Assembly (NCBI GenBank): GCA_017883485.1 | Contig: JADGNM010000050.1 | Location: forward strand, 1 to 11,007 | DNA length: 11,007 nt | Origin: Methanosarcina sp. | GTDB taxonomy: Archaea; Halobacteriota; Methanosarcinia; Methanosarcinales; Methanosarcinaceae | Direction of reading: 5' to 3' | In this document: positions 1 to 5,058 of the stretch, piece by piece | How positions within the stretch are numbered: the stretch's first letter is position 1 | How the letters are laid out: every line of letters starts with the position of its first letter | The notes under the pieces: model-generated | What the model was told of the DNA's origin: nothing | The model's database searches: none | Seen by the model: the letters and a program-made list of their open reading frames with translations, nothing else | Program-made: the position numbers and the translations under genes

Positions 1-40
1 CAATATCAGTAAACTTTGATTTTGGTCCCCGTTTCCCCAT
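1..40 (-). CDS. Probable transposase N-terminus, cut by window edge
   Basis: Read on the minus strand from an ATG at 40-38, the 13 visible codons give MGKRGPKSKFTDI and run off the window. The basic GPKxKFTD start resembles, from memory, the beginning of insertion-sequence transposases with a zinc-ribbon or helix-turn-helix N-terminus that are common in Methanosarcina. No ribosome binding site precedes the ATG, which is usual for transposases. Only one end of the putative element would be present and no terminal inverted repeat can be identified. The assignment rests on a short stretch and is tentative. Confidence 0.4.
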   Translation of the reverse strand, partial: MGKRGPKSKFTDI

Positions 41-72
41 GTACGAATATATATTAGACATATTATATAACA

Positions 73-171
73 TCAATCGAATACAAATTGACGACCAACA
101 GTTTCATGAATATTAAAATTCTTTTTACCAGATTCAGTTTCCTTAGTCGTGCTTTCAGTTGTATCTACCAT
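73..171 (-). CDS. Possible 32-aa hypothetical protein
   Basis: A short minus-strand frame encodes 32 residues, starting MVDTTESTTKETESGKK and ending in VFD. It is hydrophilic and rich in Thr, Ser, Glu and Lys at the N-terminus. A GGGG-containing stretch lies about 5 bases upstream of the ATG and could serve as ribosome binding site. I do not recognise a family. It lies 32 bases upstream of the transposase-like start in another frame, so it may be part of the same element or chance coding. Low certainty. Confidence 0.25.
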   Translation of the reverse strand: MVDTTESTTKETESGKKNFNIHETVGRQFVFD

Positions 172-451
172 TTTAACCCCTTTGGATGTCAATAAAGATA
201 ACAGGTTTCTCTCAAAAGAGAGTTTTTAGTCATTTACTTATTGACTTCCTTAATTATAAAATTATCCTCTTAAGTTTAATCTCCTACCGCATATAAACTA
301 TTTTTGTGTATTGTCTACGTTTTCCAGGATGATTAATCTTAAGAATGATTTATTCTATTTAATTTAAACATATTCCAGTTATCTGCCGATATTACACTGA
401 GAATCGAAATTCTGATTATTTTCGGATTAACGTGATAATTGAGGTTCATAA
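172..451. other. AT-rich intergenic region
   Basis: About 280 bases of AT-rich DNA lie between the two divergent small frames. I see several TA-rich stretches that could be TATA elements, but no convincing structured RNA, tRNA or repeat. Confidence 0.5.
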
Positions 452-559
452 ATGACTGAGACTGCCCAAAACAACAGAATGAATGATCTTATCAAGAACT
501 GCAGGATCGAAGGTGAGGTTCTGATTGAAGAACTTCTGGTACAACTCAAAAGAGATTAA
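452..559 (+). CDS. Small hypothetical protein (35 aa)
   Basis: The frame encodes 35 residues, beginning MTETAQNNRMNDLIKN and ending LVQLKRD. A GAGGT ribosome binding site at 441-445 sits 6 bases before the ATG, which is good spacing for a methanogen, and the sequence has a plausible amphipathic-helix pattern (NDLIKNC, EVLIEELLVQL). There is no signal peptide or membrane segment and one cysteine at residue 17. No family is recognised. It stands alone, with AT-rich DNA on both sides. The binding site and the composition make it a fair candidate for a real small protein; conservation is unknown to me. Confidence 0.4.
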   Translation: MTETAQNNRMNDLIKNCRIEGEVLIEELLVQLKRD

Positions 560-672
560 ACAATAGAAATCGTAACTCACAATTTACAGCAGGCAGATTA
601 TAAACAACTCTCGAGAAAAAAGCACCCAGATCACATTACTGGCAGGTTTGGATGATTTAAAATTCGGGCTAA

Positions 673-813
673 TTCCCGCTAACCGCTCAAGTTAATACAT
701 TTCCAATAAATTTTTTGGAATTTTCACGTGGAACTAAACTGAGAATTTTGGAATACCATAAAAAACGAATGCTGCTTGGAGATTACGAAGTTAAAGAGTA
801 CTATAAAGACTAA
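673..813 (+). pseudogene. Coding remnant, C-terminal fragment of unknown protein
   Basis: An open frame of 46 codons without ATG or GTG at its start ends at TAA 811-813. Its last part (LRILEYHKKRMLLGDYEV followed by KEYYKD) reads like genuine protein rather than noise. Upstream the frame closes at a TAA at 670-672, so any N-terminus has been lost. A TTG at 715 could start a 32-residue protein but has no ribosome binding site. I treat it as a decayed fragment of unknown origin. Confidence 0.25.
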
Positions 814-877
814 AATCAAAAGTAACTGAGCTTCTCATGTCTAGAGAGTCTGATTTTCTTACTTCTCTCAGTTTAGT
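733..877. repeat. 12-bp perfect inverted repeat pair
   Basis: ACTAAACTGAGA at 733-744 is matched exactly by its reverse complement TCTCAGTTTAGT at 866-877, with 121 bases between. The pair brackets the end of the coding remnant. It could be the ends of a tiny decayed element or a long-range stem; the match does not extend beyond 12 bases and may be chance in AT-rich DNA. Confidence 0.3.
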
Positions 878-989
878 AGCATAATCCCTTAATCTGTTTT
901 CTAAAACACGTTTCTTCTTTTGTTATATATAGCTATTGCTAATAATCTTATGTACAATTCAAAGTTATTCTCATTGATATAGTGAAAAA

Positions 990-1000
990 AATTATAAATT
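990..1000 (+). promoter_or_regulatory. Candidate TATA box for the secreted protein gene
   Basis: AATTATAAATT follows a purine-rich GTGAAAAAA stretch that fits a TFB-recognition element. A start of transcription about 25 bases downstream would give a short leader with the GGGGTGAG binding site at 1031-1038 before the ATG at 1042. Another TATA-like run (TTATATATA) lies at 922-930. Confidence 0.45.
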
Positions 1001-1041
1001 TCACCTAATAAATTCAATGGGAAGAGAATTGGGGTGAGTAC

Positions 1042-1965
1042 ATGGGAAAACAACTATTTAACGGATTGACAGTCTTGATACTGCTTTTTTTTGCTGTATC
1101 ATTAACTGTAGGGTCAGTAAGTGCGGCTTCGGATTCAACAAACAGTACTGTACTTTCAGACCCTGCATCAGATCCAGTGACAACTGTACCAACTACATCA
1201 GATCCAGGTATATATTCTGCTTCAGCATCCGATTTGATTAAATACTTGACACCGAAAGATCCAAATACCGGTTACATTGCAATTATTGACATCGAACGTA
1301 TCGAGGTTTTTCTTGAACATATTGTCGTGGCATACATTCCTACATCAGACCTGAAAGATGGTAAAATTCCAGACTCTTATCTGGCTGGTTTTTCTGATGC
1401 GTCTGGCGACTCAAATCCTATAGATTTAAGTAGCCTTGGCATTTTGACCACTGACCCTACAGGAAACCCTACTAAAATATCATCAACTGCCGGAGATCCT
1501 GTAATTTCAGGCTCAGTGGTATCTGATCCTGCAGCATCAGATCCTACCACCAATACCGGGTCTTCTACCAATACTGGGTCTTCTAACACTGGAAACTTCG
1601 ATAAGGGATCTTGTAAATCGTCAACGTGTAAACCAACGACTGATACGACTGATAAGTCTTCAACACCCAGCAAGCCTACAACCGATAGCAAAAAATCTAC
1701 TTGTAAGCCTGCAACCAGTACCAAACCAGCGACTAGCAGTAAGACCGCAACTTGTGCAAAACCAGCAACAAGTAAGACTTCAACATGCAAGCCAAAAACA
1801 ACCAGTGAAAAACCAGCATCTAACAACAAAGCATCAACATGTAAACCAAAAACAAGTAAGACTCCTAGTTGCGATAAAAAACCAGCAACGTCAACTAGTT
1901 CAAGCAAGCCATCGACTAGCAGCAAAACAACGAAAACATCCACTCCCGACAAAAAGAAGTGTTAA
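1042..1965 (+). CDS. Secreted Thr/Ser/Lys/Cys-rich surface protein
   Basis: The 307-residue product starts with a clear Sec signal peptide: basic GKQ, a hydrophobic core around residues 9-24, and a VSA-A cleavage site near residue 29. Residues 35-57 and 151-168 hold SDP/DPAS motifs. Residues 60-135 are the only globular-looking part. From about residue 170 the chain is a low-complexity tail of Asn-Thr-Gly-Ser and then Thr/Ser/Lys/Pro, with eight cysteines (191, 196, 221, 238, 249, 267, 277 and the final residue 307), several in a STCKP motif. No membrane anchor follows, so it is either released or linked by disulfides. GGGGTGAG is placed correctly before the ATG. No family is recognised; the tail looks like a mucin-like, possibly O-glycosylated cell-envelope protein. 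The gene stands alone with its own promoter. Confidence 0.75.
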   Translation: MGKQLFNGLTVLILLFFAVSLTVGSVSAASDSTNSTVLSDPASDPVTTVPTTSDPGIYSASASDLIKYLTPKDPNTGYIAIIDIERIEVFLEHIVVAYIPTSDLKDGKIPDSYLAGFSDASGDSNPIDLSSLGILTTDPTGNPTKISSTAGDPVISGSVVSDPAASDPTTNTGSSTNTGSSNTGNFDKGSCKSSTCKPTTDTTDKSSTPSKPTTDSKKSTCKPATSTKPATSSKTATCAKPATSKTSTCKPKTTSEKPASNNKASTCKPKTSKTPSCDKKPATSTSSSKPSTSSKTTKTSTPDKKKC

Positions 1966-2250
1966 AAGCCCTGAGCAGTTGAACTAAAATTTATCTCTGT
2001 TAATTTATTGTCAGAAATATTCTATTTAGATTATTACAAATAAAATTGCAGATCTTACAGTAATTTAACAGAACATATTTTATCATTATTTATCACAGTG
2101 TCCGATATTATATATTTTTAGTCTTTTATTTAATATCTTCATTTCATCGGTTAACAAATTTTCTACACAACTTCGAATACTACGTAGCGATTTTTCAGCA
2201 TAATTTTTGATATAACTATGACAGTATAATTACAAAGAAATTATCGTATG

Positions 2251-2260
2251 TTATATAAAT
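2251..2260 (+). promoter_or_regulatory. Candidate TATA box for the HEAT-like gene
   Basis: TTATATAAAT is a close match to the archaeal TATA consensus. Initiation about 25 bases downstream would give a leader of roughly 220 bases that contains the tandem 14-bp repeats. No nearer TATA element stands out. Confidence 0.35.
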
Positions 2261-2342
2261 CACTTTCATAAAAGATCTGATTATTAATTCTTAGGCAAGC
2301 TGATCAAGAACTCTAGATAGAAGGCTGTAACTTCATAAGTTA

Positions 2343-2376
2343 GTCCGCTTGAGCGAGCAAAGCGAGCGAAACGGAC
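2343..2376 (+). repeat. Imperfect hairpin (GTCCG...CGGAC)
   Basis: GTCCG at 2343-2347 can pair with CGGAC at 2372-2376. The loop contains two GCGAGC copies, similar to the GCGAAAC motif of the adjacent tandem repeat. Confidence 0.4.
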
Positions 2377-2387
2377 CTCGTGCTCCC

Positions 2388-2429
2388 GAAGCGAAACTCG
2401 GGAAGCGAAACTCGGGAAGCGAAACTCGG
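2388..2429 (+). repeat. Three exact tandem copies of a 14-bp unit
   Basis: GAAGCGAAACTCGG occurs three times head to tail with no mismatch (2388-2401, 2402-2415, 2416-2429). CCCGA at 2385-2389 can pair with the TCGGG at each unit boundary, so the block can form one of several alternative small hairpins. It lies in the presumed leader of the HEAT-like gene and is much richer in GC than its surroundings. Confidence 0.85.
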
Positions 2430-2503
2430 GTGGAAAAACTGATCAGGAGTAAGGACATAGGACTAGTAAGGACTATTTTGAGAAGGATATTCTGGGGTCT
2501 GGT

Positions 2504-3415
2504 ATGTCGTATATAAATGAAAATGAGCTTGATGAAGTAAGAACTATTGAAGAGGGATTCAAAAAAGCTTATGATCAGGATGCGAAAGGGACAATTGAGG
2601 CCATTGAAAAGCTAAGGAACTTCACATTCCAGTTAATTCACATGAATGCCGTTCCTGAAAACGAGATAGACATAAAGGCACTCATGATCTCGATAGGAGA
2701 TATAAGCAGGGTAGCTGCGGAAATGAAAATGGAAGTGGTATGTGTAGCTGCAAGTCGCGCTCTTGGGGGTATAGCTCTTGAGGCAGCTGGTCAGGAAAGG
2801 GAACCTCTTGCCGTAAAAGCTTTGTCGGTAGTTGGGAACCTTGCACTGGAGTTTGCGGGGGGAGGTCTGGATACTGCAGCAAAAGGTGCTGTCGAATCGC
2901 TTGGAAAGTGCGGGAAGGCGTCTTCAAAAATTAAAATGGAGGTCCTGGCAAGCCTTTCTGAGATTTACCTCATGCAGGTAGCCCTCAAAGCAATGGAAAA
3001 AAATCTTTCCGAAACCGTAATCGTTTCTATAAATATCCTTGGGGAAATAGGGGCTTCTTCAGCCGAGCAGAAAATGGAAATCAGTACTCTGGAGGCTGCA
3101 GTCATTCTAGAGGACCTGGGTAATGCCGTTGTAAGGGAAATGAACGAATCTTACGCAAAGGCTGTAATCCAGGCACTTGAAAATCTGGGAACAGCGGTTT
3201 CCAGGTATGGTCTGAAAAATGTACTTGTCCAGATAGCATGGTCTCTGGAAATAATCCGAGTCCTTACCCTTGAGCAAGGCCTGAAAGCTACTTGCCTTGC
3301 AGCAAAGAATGCGCTTGATTCCCTGAATACTGCCGGGATGCTTGATGAAGAACAGAATCTGGAAAAAATTCAGGAGATAAAGAAATTCCACTCCATTTTC
3401 CTGAAGAAAAATTAA
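2504..3415 (+). CDS. HEAT/Armadillo-like all-helical protein
   Basis: The 303-residue product has no signal peptide or membrane segment and reads as consecutive amphipathic helices. Recurrent motifs such as LSVVGNLALEFAG (107-119), VESLGKCGKASS (130-141), INILGEIGASSAEQK (176-190) and IQALENLGTAVSRYG (222-236) repeat every 40 or so residues, as in HEAT or Armadillo solenoids. These families are usually protein-binding scaffolds in the cytoplasm. The ATG is preceded by GGGGT at about 6 bases and the frame is open up to it. The stop codon lies 1 base from the encoded CCA of the converging tRNA gene, so the two transcription units abut. I recognise no specific orthologue, and the HEAT assignment is from pattern only. 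Confidence 0.6.
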   Translation: MSYINENELDEVRTIEEGFKKAYDQDAKGTIEAIEKLRNFTFQLIHMNAVPENEIDIKALMISIGDISRVAAEMKMEVVCVAASRALGGIALEAAGQEREPLAVKALSVVGNLALEFAGGGLDTAAKGAVESLGKCGKASSKIKMEVLASLSEIYLMQVALKAMEKNLSETVIVSINILGEIGASSAEQKMEISTLEAAVILEDLGNAVVREMNESYAKAVIQALENLGTAVSRYGLKNVLVQIAWSLEIIRVLTLEQGLKATCLAAKNALDSLNTAGMLDEEQNLEKIQEIKKFHSIFLKKN

Positions 3416-3416
3416 C

Positions 3417-3494
3417 TGGTACGCCGGTCGGGATTCGAACCCGAGTCTTCGGCTCGAAAAGCCGGACAGATTGGCCGATCTACACTACCGGGGC
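3417..3494 (-). tRNA. tRNA-Glu (TTC) with mispaired stems, CCA encoded
   Basis: Read from 3494 to 3420 the sequence folds into a tRNA cloverleaf: acceptor GCCCCGG/CCGGCGT, T-arm TCGGG-TTCGAAT-CCCGA, anticodon loop TTTTCGA with anticodon TTC at 3458-3456, discriminator A at 3420 and genomic CCA at 3419-3417. It closely resembles archaeal tRNA-Glu as I remember it. Several positions do not pair: C3 with C70 and a G1-U72 wobble in the acceptor, the first two D-stem pairs (G10/G25 and U11/U24), and C27 with A43 in the anticodon stem. The T-arm is perfect. It lies 6 bases downstream of the winged-helix gene on the same strand and is followed by five Ts, a possible terminator. It may be a diverged second tRNA-Glu or a decaying copy. 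Confidence 0.75.
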
Positions 3495-3500
3495 TTTTTT

Positions 3501-3923
3501 TCAGACCCCTTCTTCAGCTTCTTCCTGATCTCTAAAATCCTCTTCATTTTCTTCGGCTTCTTCGATTTCTTCGATTTCTTGAAGTTCCCCAGATTCTTCT
3601 GCCCTGAGGTTTCCGATCCATTCGCTGAGTTTCCCGCAGTATTCGGGCTCACAATCAAAACTGCAGCCGGTGCAGGATGAAAACATCTCCCCTGCAAGCA
3701 GGAGATCGTATTTCTCTTTAACCTCCTCTTTTGCTTTTAAGAGATATGTTCTTGCGCCGTTTGAGACACCAACCTCGCGGACGATAAGGTCTTTATCCAG
3801 AAGTTTCTTAACGATTCTGGAACATTTCCTGCTATCTATATCCAGCTCTTTCCAGATAACGTTCTGGAAAACGCCGTCTTTGTGTCTTCTTATGATATTG
3901 TATGCTTCTTCTTCAAGATCCAT
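3501..3923 (-). CDS. Winged-helix protein with four-cysteine cluster (RPC34/RPC39-like)
   Basis: The 140-residue product has a winged helix-turn-helix at residues 5-63 (GVFQNVIWKELDIDSRKCSR, then a KKLLDKDLIVRE recognition/wing segment and GARTYLL strand). Directly after it comes C84-x2-C87-x3-C91-x4-C96, a spacing suited to an iron-sulfur cluster or zinc. Residues 109-140 are an extreme acidic tail, mostly Glu. From family knowledge, the RNA polymerase III subunit RPC34/RPC39 and its archaeal homologues combine this kind of winged helix with a cysteine-bound 4Fe-4S cluster; this protein is shorter, and a MarR-like regulator is the alternative. It starts 32 bases after the Sm-like gene on the same strand and precedes the tRNA gene, so the three are probably cotranscribed. 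The ribosome binding site (GTGGAA) is weak. Confidence 0.65.
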   Translation of the reverse strand: MDLEEEAYNIIRRHKDGVFQNVIWKELDIDSRKCSRIVKKLLDKDLIVREVGVSNGARTYLLKAKEEVKEKYDLLLAGEMFSSCTGCSFDCEPEYCGKLSEWIGNLRAEESGELQEIEEIEEAEENEEDFRDQEEAEEGV

Positions 3924-3955
3924 GATTCCACACTAATAAAATTCCTTATGAAGTT

Positions 3956-4180
3956 TTATTCTTCGACAGGAGTGATCAGTATGATGTTATTGCCCCGAAG
4001 CACTACAGAACCAAGGGAGCGGACTTTTTCCCCTTTTACAATCTCCATTGTATCTACGAGATGAAGATTCATGTAGTCATCCACACTCTTAAGAGTGCCT
4101 TCAAGCAGATTAAGATCGCCTTTCATTTCTACCTGGATCCTTGATCCAACAATTTTCTGGACTTTTTTATTTGGGAACAA
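3956..4180 (-). CDS. Sm-like archaeal protein (LSm/SmAP), TTG start
   Basis: The 74-residue product is one Sm fold. The Sm1 motif is at residues 12-43 (VEMKGDLNLLEGTLKSVDDY followed by MNLHL), and Sm2 at 58-71 (SVVLRGNNIILITP, the canonical RGNNI). Such proteins form hexamer or heptamer rings that bind U-rich RNA. The usual N-terminal helix of SmAP1 (RPLDxLNxAL) is absent, replaced by FPNKKVQKIVGS, so this is a divergent paralogue of the SmAP2 kind. No ATG is available: the start is TTG at 4180-4178, supported by GAGGG placed 7 bases upstream. Archaeal LSm genes are often next to rpl37e, but here the following gene encodes a winged-helix protein. The leader appears long, about 200 bases. Confidence 0.85.
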   Translation of the reverse strand: MFPNKKVQKIVGSRIQVEMKGDLNLLEGTLKSVDDYMNLHLVDTMEIVKGEKVRSLGSVVLRGNNIILITPVEE

Positions 4181-4241
4181 ATTTAAACCCTCGCTGATTT
4201 ATTCTGAATTTTGGGTTCCCGTACTCCCGGGATCCTGCTTC

Positions 4242-4283
4242 TTACGTCCAAAGCCGGCGCAGGGCAATCATCATCAGAGACAT
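4242..4283 (-). CDS. Possible 13-aa upstream ORF in the LSm leader
   Basis: An ATG at 4283 starts MSLMMIALRRLWT and stops at TAA 4244-4242, 61 bases before the TTG of the Sm-like gene. AGGTG lies 5 bases before the ATG (4289-4293), a better initiation context than many real genes. It could act as a regulatory leader peptide in the long leader, or be chance. Confidence 0.25.
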   Translation of the reverse strand: MSLMMIALRRLWT

Positions 4284-4404
4284 ATCTACACCTATTTCAA
4301 CCTGCGGCTCTTACCATCCGCTTTTGCCGCCAGCAACTGAGAAATTATTCCGAATCGTCACTCCACCGGCCTCTAAGAAAACTGAAAATTACATACCTTT
4401 ACAG

Positions 4405-4414
4405 AGATATATAA
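4405..4414 (-). promoter_or_regulatory. Candidate TATA box for the LSm transcription unit
   Basis: On the minus strand the site reads GTTATATATC. Initiation about 25 bases downstream would put the start near 4380 and give a leader of about 200 bases. The sequence is nearly symmetrical and could also serve the plus strand, where no gene follows. Confidence 0.35.
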
Positions 4415-4561
4415 CCATCGATTTCCAGAGTTATCTAAATTCCCTTTGTTTAGACAGTTCACTCCGGAAACCGCTCTCAAGCAACCCAGATCTAAGAAGA
4501 AGTTATCCGACCTGGAAGGACGGTCTCAATCTTGAAGGAGTTATCGTATAATTTCTCCAGG

Positions 4562-4960
4562 TTAGATATAGCCCTGAATATTCGTACTTTCGTCAACAGA
4601 TTTTGTGGGTTCTTTTTTCGGTCTCGGAGTCGCTCTTGCAATTGGTCCGAAGACAGATTCGTACTCGTTTATATGCTGGCTAAGCCAGCGATTGAGTTCA
4701 AGAGCAGCAACAGGAGAGAGAATTATTTCGGCCTCGACGCGCCTTTCGATAACCCTTGACTCTGAGGCATCCCCTAATATCTTGGGAGTATCATTGTAAA
4801 AACCGATCCTGAAATCATAAGGACTGTGCCCGCCTGCGGCTCCGATAGCGTAGATCTGCCGGAAGCTTTCAGGTTTAATAAATTCAACTGTAATGCCTTT
4901 TTTACTTTTTTTGGCAGCTGAGCTTTCGATACTTTCTCTAGATTCAACATCCTCGGTCAT
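4562..4960 (-). CDS. DUF3467 family protein
   Basis: The 132-residue product has a charged N-terminus (1-22) and then the DUF3467 pattern: RQIYAIGAAGGHSPYDFRIG at 34-53, VEAEIILSPVAALELNRWL at 75-93, and HINEYESVFGPI at 96-107. The family is small, found in bacteria and archaea, and has no established function. The C-terminal 25 residues are polar and probably disordered. I chose the ATG at 4960 rather than an in-frame start 57 bases earlier because GAGGT at 4971-4967 is well placed before it and the extra N-terminus (ALSINFLYLKIYFL) would overlap promoter-like DNA. It is a single-gene unit, 98 bases from the end of the acyltransferase gene. Confidence 0.8.
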   Translation of the reverse strand: MTEDVESRESIESSAAKKSKKGITVEFIKPESFRQIYAIGAAGGHSPYDFRIGFYNDTPKILGDASESRVIERRVEAEIILSPVAALELNRWLSQHINEYESVFGPIARATPRPKKEPTKSVDESTNIQGYI

Positions 4961-5030
4961 AAAATTACCTCGCAGAAAATAAATTTTTAGATATAAAAAG
5001 TTGATGGACAGCGCCAAGAAATATGTTCTG

Positions 5031-5039
5031 ATTTATAAG
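5031..5039 (-). promoter_or_regulatory. Candidate TATA box for the DUF3467 gene
   Basis: On the minus strand this reads CTTATAAAT. Initiation about 25 bases downstream, near 5010, gives a leader of about 50 bases containing the GAGGT site. A second TA-rich run at 4991-5000 is too close to the start codon. Confidence 0.4.
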
Positions 5040-5058
5040 AGGAGTTCTGTAAGTTGAA

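Larger units (their letters stand above)
1966..2503. other. AT-rich intergenic region with repeats near its right end
   Basis: Over 500 bases separate the secreted protein from the helical-repeat protein. The left 300 bases are very AT-rich and hold no frame I can support. The right part holds a TATA-like site, a GC-richer repeat block at 2343-2430, and a purine-rich stretch in which AGTAAGGAC occurs twice (2448-2456 and 2465-2473), giving several Shine-Dalgarno-like GGA sites before the next start codon. Confidence 0.6.
4181..4561. other. Long leader of the Sm-like gene and spacer
   Basis: This 380-base stretch is GC-richer than other spacers here. On the minus strand it holds a TATA-like site at 4405-4414, then about 200 bases of presumptive leader with a short upstream frame at 4242-4283. 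I see no tRNA or box C/D RNA: a GATGATGA motif exists at 4271-4278 on the minus strand, but no partner box D follows it. The part from 4415 to 4561 shows nothing I can name. Confidence 0.45.

Noticed and set aside
1377..1952. 191-codon open frame on the minus strand opposite the secreted protein
   Set aside because: It is the antisense of a low-complexity repeat tail; its Val/Leu-rich composition mirrors the Thr/Lys/Ser codons, and it has no binding site.
2385..2430. Tandem repeats as a CRISPR array
   Set aside because: The 14-bp units are contiguous with no spacers and there are no cas genes nearby.
2682..2927. 81-codon minus-strand frame inside the HEAT-like gene
   Set aside because: Antisense shadow rich in Pro, Gln and Leu, with no initiation signal.
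3471..3697. Overlapping frames on both strands across the tRNA and the end of the winged-helix gene
   Set aside because: Phe/Asp-rich and Lys-rich readings are products of the Glu-rich acidic tail read in the wrong frame.
4271..4278. GATGATGA on the minus strand as a box C of a C/D guide RNA
   Set aside because: No CTGA box D follows at a suitable distance and no C'/D' pair is seen.
4095..4551. Plus-strand frames across the LSm gene and its leader
   Set aside because: They overlap a firm minus-strand gene and lack ribosome binding sites and family-like sequence.
4961..5017. Longer N-terminus for the DUF3467 protein
   Set aside because: The extra residues are hydrophobic and unlike the family, and the internal ATG at 4960 has a GAGGT site.
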